Origin: Sphagnum compactum
Lineage: Eukaryota > Bryophyta > Sphagnopsida > Sphagnales
Assembly: GCA_965153455.1 (NCBI GenBank)
Contig: OZ234493.1
Span: 7,244,213-7,308,212 of the forward strand
Reading direction: 5' to 3'
DNA length: 64,000 nt
How positions within the stretch are numbered: the stretch's first letter is position 1; every line of letters begins with the position of its first letter. The notes under the pieces were generated by a model. The model searched no databases and was not told where the DNA came from. It saw nothing but the letters and a program-made list of their open reading frames with translations. The translations under genes and the position numbers were made by a program. Shown piece by piece: positions 25,101-39,600 of the stretch.

Positions 25101-28100
25101 CTATACTTGGATCAAGGTGCTTCCTTTTAAATTACGTCGAAGTTATTAACAAGTGTAACAATTAGGTATTTAGGTTGTACAAGGTTTTCATGAAGTGTAA
25201 CAACCAAACCCTAATGATAATTCAACTTTGGGCAAACATTATGGGATAAATTGTGGTGGTGTTGGGTGCATATTACATCAGCAAATAAAAGGATGAAATA
25301 TGTTGTGTCATCAAATTTTTATTTAATCCCAAGATAAAATTATAGTTATTTTGTAATTTTAATTTATTGAATTACCATTATTTCAATTCATTCACATTCA
25401 AGTAGTTGCCAATTCATGTTCCACCTTAAATAAACTTTGGTTCCCCCTCATCCATATAAAAAACCAACCCCAGCCCCTCCCTCAAAGGACAAAATAGCAA
25501 GCCTATTCATTGCTTACTACCTTGTTTCATTGGTTGTTAGTATTTCTTATTTTAAATATGTTCTTCCCCAATTTCTTCTTGCATTAATACTCCAATCCAT
25601 GAGTCTGGGTTTCTATTGAGGCAAGTTGTTAATTTTAGTTAGACATAATGTAGATGGAAGAAAACCTAGTTTTCAACTAGATCAAGTTATATTTTTTGGG
25701 GATATCTTTAAAACCAGAAGAATGAAAGTCCCAATAACATTTTTCAAAACCACAATAAAAGTTTTATCAAACTTCTAAAAGACTAAAAACTAAAATTGAA
25801 AGTTCCTTTCAAAATCAAAAACCAAACAAATTAGACAACATTGATTCTAGCTTGCATGTGTTGCATTATGTCCCATATAATGAAGAATTTAAAACCTTTT
25901 TGAAAAAATTGGGTGCTTGAACTTTAAGGTATATTGAAAAGATGGTTAACCATCACTTGTGAAATATAACCACTTAGTCCCTCCTAATGTATTGGCTTGG
26001 TTTAAGGAATATATGGTAAACACACCCATCATTGAATATAACCTAGTAATTGAACATTTATCCATATTTTTCTAATTCTTGTCTTTTGTTAACAATTTTC
26101 ATGGCTATGGGTGTGTCAAGTGGAGGTCAAAAATATCTCTTGGAACTTTAGAAGCAATTGAATAAAAAAGAAGCATGAAAAACATGAACATGTTTAGAAG
26201 AAAAAAAACTAGGTGAAAAATGCATTAGAAACCCACCTCACTCCACCCCCCACCCCAAACTCTCAAACCCCAAATATTTTTCATTTTTTGTCCATTTTGG
26301 GCAATTTATAAAATGTGGGTGTGCCAACTTGACCTTTACAATACCTGTTATGTTATGTCCATGGATCTTAAACTCCAAATGCTTACCCTACCAAATTGAA
26401 CACCTTATTGTTCCACATCAAATATTACTTCCAAACCCCATTATTATATTCATTATTCATTATTTATTGTCCATTTTGAATGATTATGGATGCACCAAAT
26501 GAAGGTTCACAATACCACTTTGCACTCCAAAAGCAATGAATTATGTCCAAGGATTTAAGCTCTTTAAAAGCTTAAGTGTTCACACATCAACTTGCATACC
26601 TTAACAATATTTAATTTCAAAAATTGATCACATTACGTGTGTCATTTTTATTGGTAATGGTGACATAGCAATGCAAGCAATGGATTTGAAGGTTCTTGAA
26701 ATTTCAAATTAAGTTGTGTCATGGTTCATTACTAAAGATATGAATCACCCCAAAGTTGTATAATTAATTGTACAAACAAATTGTAACATGTTGTGTTGTG
26801 TAATTGTTGGGTGACAAAATTTGCAATACAATTTTTGTGGGCTTAATGGCCCAAGAAAAGGTTTTTCAAAACATAGGTATAAAAGTTGCAAAGATTATGC
26901 TTAAAACTTGGTGTCAAAGAAACCAAATCATTGTTTAATTAATCTAGCATGTGAACAACTCAACTTTCAAACTTCAAACACAATTTATTAAAGGGTGAAG
27001 GTCTTATTAACTCCAAAAAATAAAGGAATTACAATGCTATAAGTTCAAGTAATAGTATTTGGGAAAAAGCCCTTCCCGAATCAAACACTTACATGATATA
27101 TATGTTAAAACAAGTTTTAAATGACCAATACTTTAAGTTTAATATCATTCAAGTAACATGAAACACAAAGCTGGTAAAATGAATTTATTTATTTACCCGA
27201 AGGCAGCAAATGAAAATCAATGTTGGTTGATATGTGTTTTCATCACAAAGTTTAGAAGAAGATGAAGATTATTTAGTGTTGACCTTGCATCTTATAAACA
27301 TTGTAACAAGAGGTTTAAGATTGATTGAAGATTGTACTATTACAATATGAAACATGAATATTGTGAAATGAAACAATATAGTTTACAATATGACCATTAA
27401 TATTGTTGAAAATTAGCTAATGTGTAAATGCATTCAAATGACTTTGAACAAATGAAAAACTAATTATTGTGCAATTGCCCCTATCATTGACATATGGTAA
27501 GTTCACCTTAAAAGGCCACTATGTGGATGAATCCATCTTTATTGTGTTTGCTTTCTTGAGCTATTTAAAACTTTTTTTTTTTCCCTTTATGTTTGAATTC
27601 ATTACTAAAGTTCACACTCAAGCTTTTTCCTTGCTCCTTGGCGATATTTATTTCTACAATCTTTTCTCCATGCTCATGCAAGTGATCATGAATATTGATT
27701 GTGTAGAATTTATTGGGTTGTTGTAAAACAAAGGTGACAATTTGTGACCTTCTTGGATTTCAATCACTACCCATGAATGGTGGCATTGAGGAGCATAGTT
27801 AAACTTCTTGGAATTAATACACAATGTAGTCATTTGATAAGAGGAATGATATTTGGTCGTTGTTATGGAAGCATTGCATCCTAGGTTGTTTTATTTGTGG
27901 TGACCTATGGAAATGATCCACCTTAAGAATACCTAGTAGATATTGTAGTACATGCAATACCACATTGCATTGGAACATGGTTTCATTGCCTTTGCAGATG
28001 GAATGCAGTTGCAACATGTGGAAATAATGGCAACACTACCAATAAAAACTAAGTTTTGTCAATGTAAAACACATTTTAAGGTAGTTGTATGTTAGCATGG

Positions 28101-31052
28101 TTGACTTTTAACAAATTTGAAGTTCCTAGCAACATTTCACTATCATGTATTTTTATAGTGCTAAAATGTAAATTCTTTGGATATCTAATCTTGGGGCAAA
28201 TAAGTTTTTTTAATATAAATAATTAATGGCCACCCTTTATTTCATCCCATGATACAAATTTATGTGGAAAAATTTACACACATTTCAAAAATACCATGTT
28301 GAAACTTAGGAGTTTGTCATTTTTCATTAATTTTGGTGTTGTAAAAACATTTAATGTTTTTTTGAACCATATTGAAATGGTTTGGAAATTCATATATTGT
28401 GTTAATACTAATATTTATCAATGTTGGGGAGATGATATTGCTATCTAATCGTACAAACTATGATTATGATGAGTGCAATTACAAGCTTTTAATGTATTGT
28501 GACACTAAAGGTTGTGCAGATTAAAAAATCCCCCTTTTGGTATGAAACATAGTTTCAAGTAATTTTGTGATTGTACCTAACTAAATAACATAATTTAATC
28601 ACATGTACATGAGTCCATTTTTATAAAATTCAAAAGCCATTTGACTTGGGAAAAAAATCATATAATCTACAAGGGTGCAAAGAAAATCATATTGTGATGT
28701 CCATTTATGGACATTTTAGTTGTGAATGTTATTTACCATTTATGCATTATGAATTACACTTGTATTGTTTTAAAACTAACATTGCATTTCTTTTAACTTC
28801 TTTTAAATTAAATTTTTATTAAGATTTGACATGCAAATCAATTGTATATCAAATTTGTTTGATTGACTTTGCACTCTCATTCAGTTATTTTAAGAATATC
28901 TTTCAACTTCATTATCATTGTCCCTTTACTTTTTTAAGTAGATATCCTAACATGTGTTAATTATTTTACTTGTTATAATGTTATTATGTAGATTTTTTTC
29001 CGCTTCATTTTGACTAATTGTCAATTGTTGCCCAAACCATTTGAGATAACACTTTATTATATATCAACTAATTGTGAAGCACCACATGTCATTAAAGAAT
29101 TTTGGAGTTTGCATTAATCATCCAAGAAATGTACACAAGGTAAGCCATGGTGGATTTCGGATGTCACATTTTGTGACATGTGTATGGCCATAATGAACAG
29201 TTGCACCACTTTATAGTTTCAAAGAAAATATTGAATTGTGCCATATGTATGTGTGTAATTGAATATAATGGTTGTTGTTTCAAATTTGATCAATGTGAAC
29301 AGGCCAAATTTATCAAATTAGTGGTTGTGGTTGTTTGAAATAGTTTGAACATAATTGAAATTCTAGTCTTATCAATATGAATAACATGACACATAGATGG
29401 ATCTAGAATTTAGATCAAGTGGCTTGCCAATGTGGAATCCACACTTTGTAGTCTTGCTTTGTTAGTTTTTTATAACTAAAAATGTCTTCTAACTAAAATG
29501 GTAATGTGGGTGCCACATGAATGTTGTTTACAATTATGTGTTAATTTTGGCTTGACACAAGGTCAAATTTATGGTCCACAATTTTTAAATTTTAATTTAT
29601 GATTGCAAGTGGCATTTGCTATTGAAATTATAGTTGAAATTGTTTTCACAAAATACCCCTTTTCCTTTTAAAGGGAAAAAATGATGTTTAAAATTGAGGT
29701 AAGAGAAATTTTGGTTGAATGATTTAACATTTACTTCTTTTTCATGTGCTTGTTTTCTTGAGAAGATAAAAGTAATTTACGGGATTACTTGTTCTACTCA
29801 TGGAAACTCAAACATATTCATATAATCATCATGAAATGAAAACACAGATCCATTCATACGTTAAAAAATTGATTCAAAAGTAGATTTAATTCTCAATCAT
29901 TTACTTTAATCATAAAACATGATTTGTTCATATAACACTAACTTTTGCTTGTAAGCAAACATGAACTATTTTTAAAAAAGTTGCATTGGAATTAGAAGCT
30001 TGGTAAATCAAAATTGACCATTGAAATCAAGTATGTATGATGAATCTCAAATGAACTTGTTAAGAACCTTTTTATACAAGCCATTTTTTTAAACAAACGA
30101 CTCTTAAAATTATTAGGTGTTCCTTTTATGTTGGTCAATATGGTTATGCCATCTTGTACCTTGATAATGTTTTTTTTTATAGGTTTCCTTGTCACTAGCT
30201 ACATGTGTTACATGGGAATAAAGAAACCAAAGCTTAATTTTAGACCATCTTAATGACTCATAAGTTGAAAACCTTGAACTATTAAATAACCTTGTGTGTT
30301 AAGTATGAAGCACTTTTGTGAATTAGTTTGTATCTTATAAAATGGAACCAATGAACGAATCATTAGTGTTTAATCTTTGGTGTTCATTGTTCAACCTCTA
30401 ATTCATGTAACATTTGAATTTATCAAACATGGACGGATTATATTGTTGTAATATTTGTGAATAAGAATTGTACCACAAAACATGAGACACCTTCTCGTTC
30501 ATGATGGTCATGTTGCACAATGTTCATTCTAGTTTCCAACAAAGCCTAAAATCATTGTTTTCGGCAATTTCAAGACAATCATAACATGATTAGGGTTTTC
30601 ATACATGATTAGACACATCATTTGTGGGTCATTGATGATAGGTATTGGAAGCAACACTTGAATTAGAAACAAACGGCAAGTGAATCATTTGCTAAACCAA
30701 ACAACATTACTCATAGATGGCATGCATATGCATGTATTGGAAAGTCATCACATGACATGGATGCGACATCTTCAATGTAAGGTGTAACCCAATGAGCTAG
30801 GAAAGGGGTTCGGGTTTGTGCAGCCATTGCAAAGCTAGGCTGACAAGGCACATTGGACATATTGATCTTTGTAGTCAACATTCTACTTTTTGGTTTAAAA
30901 AATAGGGTAGGATTAGGTCTAGGTTCAACCCAAATTTGTACTTACAAAATGGGAAAAATACACGCACAAGAAGTACTTTGTACCACAAACACCTCAAGAA
31001 CTTCATACCCTTGAACCATTCTTCTGCTGACATTTTACAAAAGCCAATGACA
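22170..31052. other. AT-rich gene desert
   Basis: Nearly 9 kb with no exon-like GC island and no protein family on either strand. The short open frames are hydrophobic or Lys/Asn-rich products of AT-rich DNA. It could be the long first intron of the LC1-like gene or ancient repeat debris; the sequence does not decide. Confidence 0.5.
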
Positions 31053-31060
31053 GAGAAAAC

Positions 31061-31371
31061 CAGTGTTGGGTTGATCTTAGATTTTGTTATAACTTTTGTT
31101 ATAACCTCCGCTTCCAGTTTTTTGAAAATTTCCAGAATCAAAGAACCTCTGGTTGTGGGTGGTTTTTTGAAAATTTTCAAAAAACTGGCAGGATTTGTGA
31201 AAGAACCAGCAAAGACCCAATGATTCAGGGTAGATTTTTTGACCAGTTCTTTGGTCTTTGAAGAAACCGTGGCACTGTGTCAAAATCAGTTCTTTGAGGT
31301 TATAAGAACCACTGGTCAAGGGTCTATGAATGGTGGCTGGTTCTTTCCAAGAAAAAGAGTGCCCAACACTG
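31061..31371. mobile_element. hAT-type MITE, 311 bp
   Basis: Ends CAGTGTTGGG (31061) and CCCAACACTG (to 31371) are perfect 10-bp inverted repeats starting CA..TG, typical of hAT elements. The flanking 8-mers GAGAAAAC and GAAAAACC agree at six of eight positions, consistent with an aged 8-bp target duplication. The interior carries GGTTCTT/AAGAACC words and no coding capacity. Confidence 0.75.
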
Positions 31372-31379
31372 GAAAAACC

Positions 31380-32942
31380 CCCTTGCTATCTTTACACTAG
31401 AGGGGTCCCGAGTCCCAACTACCTGATGCCTATAACCTCAAATCATGGAACATCAATCGGTTTCTTGGTCATAGTAGTTGTGTGGTAGAGCGTGTAGAAG
31501 ATCAGTTGCCAGTAGGCTTTCCAGGGTAAAAAGATGCACCACTCACTGAGAAACACCACTGTTAGACATGCACCACTTTAATCTCAACAGTGATGCCTGC
31601 CATGGAGCTGCTGCCAACTGTAAAACAGCAAACAGATGTCCCAAATGTCCCAAATGTCATACTAATTTTCATTACAATTTCATGTGCTGTCAGGAGTGAT
31701 ATCCATCAACATTGGCAAAACCACACTTTTCTACTGGTATTCTGTACAGGCTCCCTTTTTTAGTCTCTGTTGCAAGCATTTCTCAACTTCAAGACCAGAT
31801 GTTTTCTAACAACCGACAACTTGGATCCCGAAGATTCTCAATTCTAACCAAGTTCTCTTGACAATTTGCACACAACCTTATGCCTCAATTATGAAGAAAT
31901 GGTTATTTCTGAAGGTTGGGAAAGAAGGCTCAAAAACCTTGAGCTTCCAGTTGAGGTCCAACAGCTGTGGGCTAAGCTGATCCTCTGTGCCTCCATCACA
32001 ATGTCATAGACCTCCCATGTTGGCCCTTCCTGCAATAAGAAATTGCAATTCTCTCACTGACAAAAATCACAAACACCAAGACACAGATGGAAAGAGGAAA
32101 GAGATGGGTGCCACTTGCATAGTGATGAGATGAAAATGAATCAGAGATTCTTCTTTTGCAGTCATGGAACACAAGCTCTATTCGATACAGTCCAGTAGCT
32201 GGGGGAAGGTTGGATACCAACCTGAACAAATGGGGATGACCAGGGGATGCTAGAAACATTATGTGGGAGAGAATCAGCTGCTCTGCACAATCCAGCCAAA
32301 CATGGACACACCCAAAAGCCCTGATAAACCCAAGTCAAAGCTACGTACAAGGTTCAGGTTTGGTAAGAGGGATTTCACTGTGGCATTCCAGGCTGAGCAG
32401 CAAGCTCTTTGGTTGAACAGAAGCCCTTCCATCAGAACACCTTTTGAAGTTGAAAGCATATCAACTCAAACATAGCATCTTACCAAAGAGAAAGTCCTGA
32501 GTTTTGCAATTCAATGCAAGGGTCCAGTCCAGGACAACCAACCATAGAGAGCCGTCATATTATTCTGTTGATTAGAATGTAGGATTCGTGAGCCAACAGA
32601 AGGAGAGGAGTTTTTATAGCCAAATGAACAGGGATGAATTTACAGCACACTAAAGAATGCTATATGTACAGCTGGTTGGAAGATCCCCGTTATCAAACAG
32701 AACAGTAAAGTGACCATCCTATCTTGATCTAACATGAACAACGCAGTGAGACAATTAGAGACTTGCACAAATGACAAGACAAGCTCCAAGAGTTATTTCA
32801 TTTTCATCATGGGTATATCTTCTTGTCTGCTGATTGCACAAGTCCATGCAAAGTTGACTTGGAACCAGAAGTCTTCTTCAGCCATGGCTTCCCTTCCAGT
32901 AGATAAGTTTGAAGAAAATAAGACCAAAAATTTAAGCATAAC
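31380..32942. other. 3' flank of the NFU gene, no further gene assigned
   Basis: Composition is gene-like (mixed GC), but no family was recognised on either strand. The frames at 32263-32475 (plus) and 31996-32350 (minus) were inspected and have no conserved motif I can name. Part is likely NFU 3' UTR. Confidence 0.4.
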
Positions 32943-35576
32943 TCAGCCTGTTGTTGGGCTTGCGCTTTCTTCCTCATCAGAGTCAGAGTCGTGAACTTCT
33001 AAAACTCCTTTAACCTGCCTCCAAGAATATCAAAACAGCAAATATTCAGGAAAAAAAACATGCATGCCATGTATACAAGACATATTTGTTCATATCAATG
33101 CAAGGATGATCAAACATGATGCCAACCAGATGAGCTCACCTCAGGTACATAGTGCATCAACATATTCTCAATACCCGACTTTAGGGTGACTGCAGAGCTT
33201 GGACATCCACTGCAGGCCCCTTGCATCTTCAATGACACGATGCCTGATTCTCTGCACCATTGATCACAAGCCCTTCTGCAAGCTTAAAACCACATGCAGA
33301 GGTTGATGACCTCTGCACTGAAATTGCACTTCAGGACAAAGCTTGAAGCAGCAAAAACTCAAACAGATCTCACAGAGTCTCTCAGCTGTGAAATCTAAGT
33401 TCATCCCTCTGTTCAAAAATTGACTGCAGTAGTAAATAAATGCTCACAGATCATAGCCCCTGTATTCAATGTCACCACCATCGTCTTGGACAGCTGGTCG
33501 GATCCTTGTCTCCAGCAATTCCTTGATCATTGCTACTGTCTCATCATCCTCCTGGTCACCATCATCCCCTCAATTTGTGAATCACTAAGTGATGACAGTT
33601 GCTTTGCAAACCCAATCTTCAGAATTTGTCATTGCCACAAATGAAGGCAAGGAAAGAAGAAGACATATTGAAGCAAGAAAAGGGAGAGTGATTTGTCAGT
33701 ATGGAGAGGTGTGAAGATTTGCTGGATTTGCCAAACCCAATGAGTGGTATGTAGCTCCAACTCACAAATGGGTTTGTAAACCCATGAAAACAGCATAATG
33801 AATCACCAGCATTAAGTAACCAAAGTACGGGAAAAAGTGTGCCCCCACACCAACAAGTTACTACTGGTTTAGATACATACTTCATGTATGGCAGTGTCTG
33901 AAGCTTGTGCCTGTGCATCATAAAAGAGAGGTTGCTTTGTGGAATAGAAATCCATGATGGTAGCAAATATGTGAGGCTTCAAAACTGCCCATGACACTTC
34001 CTCTGCCTTTGTTACCGTCACAAAATCAGCCCCGAAAAAAACCCTTGTCACACCTGAAGAAGCACAATGCCTCAAAACACGGTGAATACTTCAAACTATT
34101 GTTGCCATCATTCACATATCCATGGCAAAGTAACTCTTCATACTTTGTTTCTCTTAAGGAGACTTGCTTCTTTCAGGGGGCCAGACACCTTGCTGCCTCT
34201 CAGTTCCCACACTGGCAAAGTTTGCCAGTGTCCTAACCTCCAAGCAAACTTATGATTGGTGCTTTTTGATGCATTGGTCTAGACTGGACTCCAATCTTCC
34301 TTAGAGATGCTTGCAATTGATTTGCTACAAGCAGAAGTACAATACTGGAGAAGAAAAAGAAGAAAAAAAAGTGCACCTCACCAAGATGAGAAGAGGAAAG
34401 ATTACACATACCATCAACTGAGAAAAGGGCCTTTGCCAGTGGAGACTGCATAGCAGAGCGAGCACTTGGGAAGTCAGAGCTGCCAATCTCCATGACTGAC
34501 CGTCCTGGCTGGAACATGAGAGAGTCAGGGTTGGGTGTCGACTGTGTCTGTATGAACATACTCCGACGCTGCCCTGCTTCCCATTTCATTCATTCAGAAT
34601 TCTGCTTTTCACAACGTCTTCACATTCAGAAATTCAAGGCTCAGGAAAAAAAATTAGGTCTAGAAAAATATGCTGTCCCATTTGCAAGCCCTGCTTCATA
34701 AAATCCAGATTTTGTTACAATATCTTAACTATCAAGAAATTCAAGGATGAGGACAAAGTCTATGTCTAGAACAGTCTCAACATGACACCATTCGCAAGGC
34801 CCAATTCATTACAATCCAGATTCTTTCACAACATCTTCGAAAATTCAGATTCTCTTCACAACATGTTAGAAAATTCAGACACTCTCTCACAGCTTCTTAG
34901 AAAAATCAAATTCTCTTCACAACATCTTAGAAAATCCAGAGTTTCTTACAATATGTTAGATATGGACAAATTCAAGGCCAAGGACAAAAGTTTAGGTCTA
35001 GAACAGTATGCTGCTCCGCATGACACCATTTGCAAGGCCCATTTGATAACATCCAGATTCTCACAGTTCGGAACTTCAGACACTGAGAATTTGGACAACA
35101 TTCTTAAAAATTGACAAACAAGTTGTCAGAAGGGATTAGGGCAAAGTTTAGGTCTTGAACAGCATGCTGCTCAACAAACATGACTGACACCATTTGCAAG
35201 GCCTGCTTCAACAAAATCCCATTTACAAATGTTCTCTTAATTCAGAAATTCTACTTCAGACACCGAGCTTCTGGGACACATAAAGAAAAGAGTTGAAGTG
35301 GACTGACTTACCACTTGAAGAAAGTAGCGATGAATTGAACCAAGAATTACCCTGCATCCTCCATCTGCCATCGCTGTTGCTTCTTCCATATTGGAAACAT
35401 TCATATCCAGTTCTTCCAGAAGAAGAAGAAGAAGAAGCAGCAGCTACAAACCATCTCCGCGAAAATTTCCCAGCACCACCTAACCCTAAAAGAAGAAGGA
35501 GAGAGAAGTGGTTGAATTCCCTTTGCTTGCCCAGAAGCCGCACCACCTTAGCTGCTGCTACTGATGCTCCTGCCAT
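32943..35576 (-). CDS. NFU4: Mitochondrial NFU4/5-type iron-sulfur cluster scaffold
   Basis: Six exons join in frame: 35576-35351, 34573-34412, 34053-33881, 33551-33448, 33251-33140 and 33014-32943 (849 nt, 282 aa). Residues 1-75 are Arg/Ser/Ala-rich with few acids, a typical mitochondrial transit peptide. The Nfu N-terminal domain follows (from about residue 81: [19 protein letters not shown], then [12 protein letters not shown] and [12 protein letters not shown]). The C-terminal NifU-like domain has [19 protein letters not shown] and the cluster-binding C235-x2-C238 in [20 protein letters not shown]. The protein should carry [4Fe-4S] clusters to mitochondrial apoproteins such as lipoyl synthase (known for plant NFU4/NFU5). 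The end is acidic ([10 protein letters not shown]). All key residues are intact. The 4/5 paralogue choice cannot be made. Confidence 0.95.
34630..35230 (-). repeat. Repeat array filling intron 1 of the NFU gene
   Basis: Four diverged long units contain 'aggtctagaacagtatgctg' and 'gacaccatttgcaaggccc', at about 34633, 34740, 34971 and 35131. Between them, at about 34830-34960, lie four short 29-31 bp units of the type 'aaaattcagattctcttcac' plus 'aacatgttag'. Frames open across this array are repeat products, not exons. Confidence 0.8.
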
Positions 35577-35699
35577 TTGAAGAAACTCCAAAGAGAAAAC
35601 AAACCAAAACAACCAAAACCCAAGATTTCAATTCATACAACTCTCACAAATTGCAAACATGTTTGCTACATTTGGATTTAGATTTGGACACCATCCCAA

Positions 35700-36690
35700 C
35701 ACTCCTTTAAGTTCATGCTTCCTCCAAAATCTATCATTAACCTAATTGCAACATGAATTGGGTTGCCCTCATCTTTCCCCCAATCTATCATAGACCTAAT
35801 TGCAACATTATTGGGTTGCACTCACCTTTCCCCAAATCCTAGCATTAGCCTAATTGCAACATTGGGTTGCCCTCATCTACATTAGCCTAATTGCAACCCC
35901 ATCAATCCTTAACCTAATTGCAACATTGGGTTGTCTTTTTAACTTTCCCCAATCTCTCATTCATTCACCTAATTGTGATATTGAGTTGTAATCTTCAACT
36001 TTTTGAAAATCTATCATTCGACATGACTATAATGTTGGGTTGTTTTAAGTTTATATAAATCTATCATTAACATAATTGCAACCATTGGGTTGTTTTTAGC
36101 TTTCTCAAATTTATCATTAACATAATTGGAACCATTTGGTTGTTTTCACCTTTCTCAAATCTATCATTAACATAATTGCAACCATTGGGTTGTTTTTAGC
36201 TTTGTCACATTTATCATTAACATAATTGGAACCATTGGGTTGTTTCCATTGGGTTGTTTTCAGCTTTCTCAAATCTATCATTAACATAATTGTTACCTTG
36301 GTCGTTTTGTGACTTTTCCAAATCTATCATTAATCTCATTGTAACATTAAATTGTCCTCAACTTTTCCCAAATCTATCAATAACCTAATTCAACATTGGG
36401 TTGTCATCAACTTTCCCTATTCTCTCATTAACCCTTGAACATTAGGGTAGACCAATGTAGTATGCTTTTCAATTTCTTTTTTTAAAAATGGATTTCATTG
36501 ACATTTAGGGTTAACTTAATTCAAACATTGGGTTGCCCTCAAATTTTCTCAAATATAAATTAACTTAATTATAAAATTGGTTGACTTCAATTTCCTAAAA
36601 TCTAACATTAATATGATTGCAACATTGGGTTGTTTTACCCAAACTTATAATTAACCTAGTTGCAACATTGATTTGTTGTCATTTGATTTA
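35700..36690. repeat. About 1-kb minisatellite upstream of the NFU gene
   Basis: Roughly 18-20 degenerate copies of a 45-60 bp unit with 'aatctatcattaacctaatt' followed by 'gcaacattgggttg' and a short TTTC-rich arm. The best-conserved copies are at 36056-36290. It begins about 130 bp beyond the NFU start codon, within its likely promoter. Confidence 0.88.
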
Positions 36691-36699
36691 CATTGGGCT

Positions 36700-39600
36700 G
36701 CAACTTGAGGTGTACTCTAATTTTTATTTCTTTTTCTCAATACATTTGTATACATTCATTTTTGTTTTTTCAAATTTTCAATTCAAAGCCTTAGACAGTG
36801 GTATTGTTTGTGAACAAATGAATTCTAAGAGGAAGTTGGCATATTGAAAATTTGCTCCACTTTCATATAATATGAAATGTAACAAACTTAAAATGCAATT
36901 GATGGAAGGTGTCCAAGTAGAAAAATAATTTTATGATCAAGGTGACATAAATGTCATAGCTTGATTTAACCTATTGCAACTAATATTCCTCAACTAAAAT
37001 GTTCATGAACATATAAGATAACTTGTTTATTTATATGAGAAAGCTTGTGAATTGTGACAAGAAACAATTGAATGCAAAATATACAAATTGTGAGACTATG
37101 TATCCACATATCTAAAAGGAATTTGTTTTAGGAAACAAAAGCTTTGGAGTTTTGTTCATGTGACCATCATTGTATTGATTTTTATCTCAAAAAAGTCGCT
37201 CTTTGCATATTTAATGAACCATGTGAAACAAAAGAGGCAGTTTTCGGTATGTTATTAAACAATATATCTATGAAAGAAGGTTGTTTGTTTGTTTGTTTGT
37301 TTGTCGCATTGAGATCTTTCAAACCATGATGCCTTTTCCATGATCTTGATATTGTTAGAAAGCCCTTGATGAATAGCGGTGCACCGAGTTGGTTTCATAC
37401 TATTTTGACATATGTGAAAAAATTATTGAATATTGAACAATGTTTTCACTAAAACATCATTTAAGTCAAAACTAAAATTAAAAAAAAAATTGAACATGTT
37501 TTTGGTATTATTGGAAAGCCTTTAATGGGTAGGATTTAATGAAGGCAACTTGGAAATTTTAGACTTAAAGTGCTAGAAATATTGAATTTTGAGTAGTTTT
37601 TATTATTGGAACTTCAATTAAATTACAAAAAAAGGTTTTGGAAGGAAAATTTAATTGGGTAACAAATTCACACTATTATTCTTATGCTTACAAATATTTT
37701 TAAAATATTTAAAATACTTTTCATAATCACATCTAAGCACTTTATGTAAATTATAAACTTTTCAATCAGTTGCACCTATTTTTTGCACATTATTTGAAGA
37801 AAAAATGGATGTTATTTCCCCTAAATTTTTATTATACATTTCACAATAATATCATTGAACACAACCTCACAATAGTTTGATGTCAATGTTTTCCATGTCT
37901 ATAATAAAACATCATTTAATTGTTTTCAATTATGACTATATTAAGCAGAAAACCATGGCATAAACTTTGCAAAATAGAAGTGTACGACATTACCATAGAA
38001 TCACATTTTTGGAAATGTGGCTAATCCTAACATGTACCTTGAAAAAATGAGTTGTTCAAATTGAAATCAATATTCAAAGAAATGAAAATATTGATATTTG
38101 TGTAATCAATTAATTGAAGACATTTGAGGGAAAAGTGGGGTGAAAAATGAGTGCAATCATAACAAGAACCTTAAAAAGTGTGAATGTATTAACATAATGT
38201 CTTAGAATAGGGTTTTTTAATGCTAGATTGATATATTATAAAGGGCATATCACAAATACAATACACATTTTCAACATGAATTTGATGTATTAAACTTGCA
38301 AACATGTCAAGTAAACATTGGTTATGCAAAAGTGCTTCCATATATCACAATTGGTCCATAATTCTTTTTTTTAAAAATTAATTCTTAGGTCCCATGGTAT
38401 GTAAATTACAATTTTAATTATGTAATTTTGAACAATCACATAATTGTTTATGAATATTATGTGAAATTTAAAGTGTTATTCCAATTATTGAAAATTTTAA
38501 ACATCATATCTTAATATAATATTATCAAAATTTGTGAAGTGTATTGGCATATTGTCCTAGGTCTAAATTTTTTTTGGTTTACATCTAGTCGTGTAAATTT
38601 ATTGTCGATGCTTTGTTGATAACATGTTTTTTCCTTTTTGTTTTTTTAGTCCCAATGTGGAGTTTTTATTAAAAAAAGTTAGGGATACCTACCACATTAT
38701 TGTTTTGGTTTTTATTGCATGTGTAAAAGGTCATGTTGTTGTATTTTTCATGATTTCAAGCAACCACTTTGTTTGTTTGAAAATTAGATCCAACCATATC
38801 AAAATGTGTTTGATGTGAACTTTGAGCATGATATTTGTTAGAACATTGGGGATAATTTTGTACAAATCATTTCAATGTCCATGTATTATGATAATTAACC
38901 ATCAATTTATCATATGGAAATATATGGGAAGAAAAATACAACCATCACTAGCTTTGTGTGTTTTGTAATCATTAAAGCCAAATGAATGTGAAATGGGGAA
39001 AATAAAAAATAAAAATGAGGATAATATAATAATATGAAGGAAATGATGAAAGGATAAAAGTTACTCCCGTTGGGGACACTTAATGTAAAGTTTGGGATTT
39101 ATGTGTGTTAAACGACCATTTTTAAGGGGGGTATTAGATAATTGCCCAACCTATTTTTTATCGCCCTATTATTATCTAAGTTTATAATATATACATATTA
39201 AAGGCACCTTATATTAATTATATTCCATTATTTCATATTATTAAATACCTTATATTATAATTAATTTGATTATTTGAATACAATGTGCCATATTTAAAAC
39301 TAATTAACTTATAATTTTTACCCAATAACCAATATATTGCACCCTATATTTTTACTCACATATTTTCTACTTTTTTTTATTAGTGCCCCCCCCCCTCCCC
39401 CTTGCGGGAAGGTACTAGATAGCTAGACATTTTTCTCCTAATATGTCCCCAAAGTCTTGGGCGTGCTCCCTAGCTCCATTCATTGGACAAAAGGGGTGTA
39501 TGGGATTCCATGATGAAATTAAGATGAATTCAATATGATGAATTCAAGATGAAATAAATAGGCCAAATTAAGAAAAATAATGATTATTGAAAATTGGAGC

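Noticed and set aside
30936-31223. Plus-strand 95-codon frame
   Set aside because: Starts at a non-ATG codon and runs into the hAT-type MITE; repeat-derived.
31996-32475. Possible transthyretin-like/HIU hydrolase exon (GLYRIEL)
   Set aside because: Only a short coincidental match; the family motifs for the catalytic His and the C-terminal YRGS are absent.
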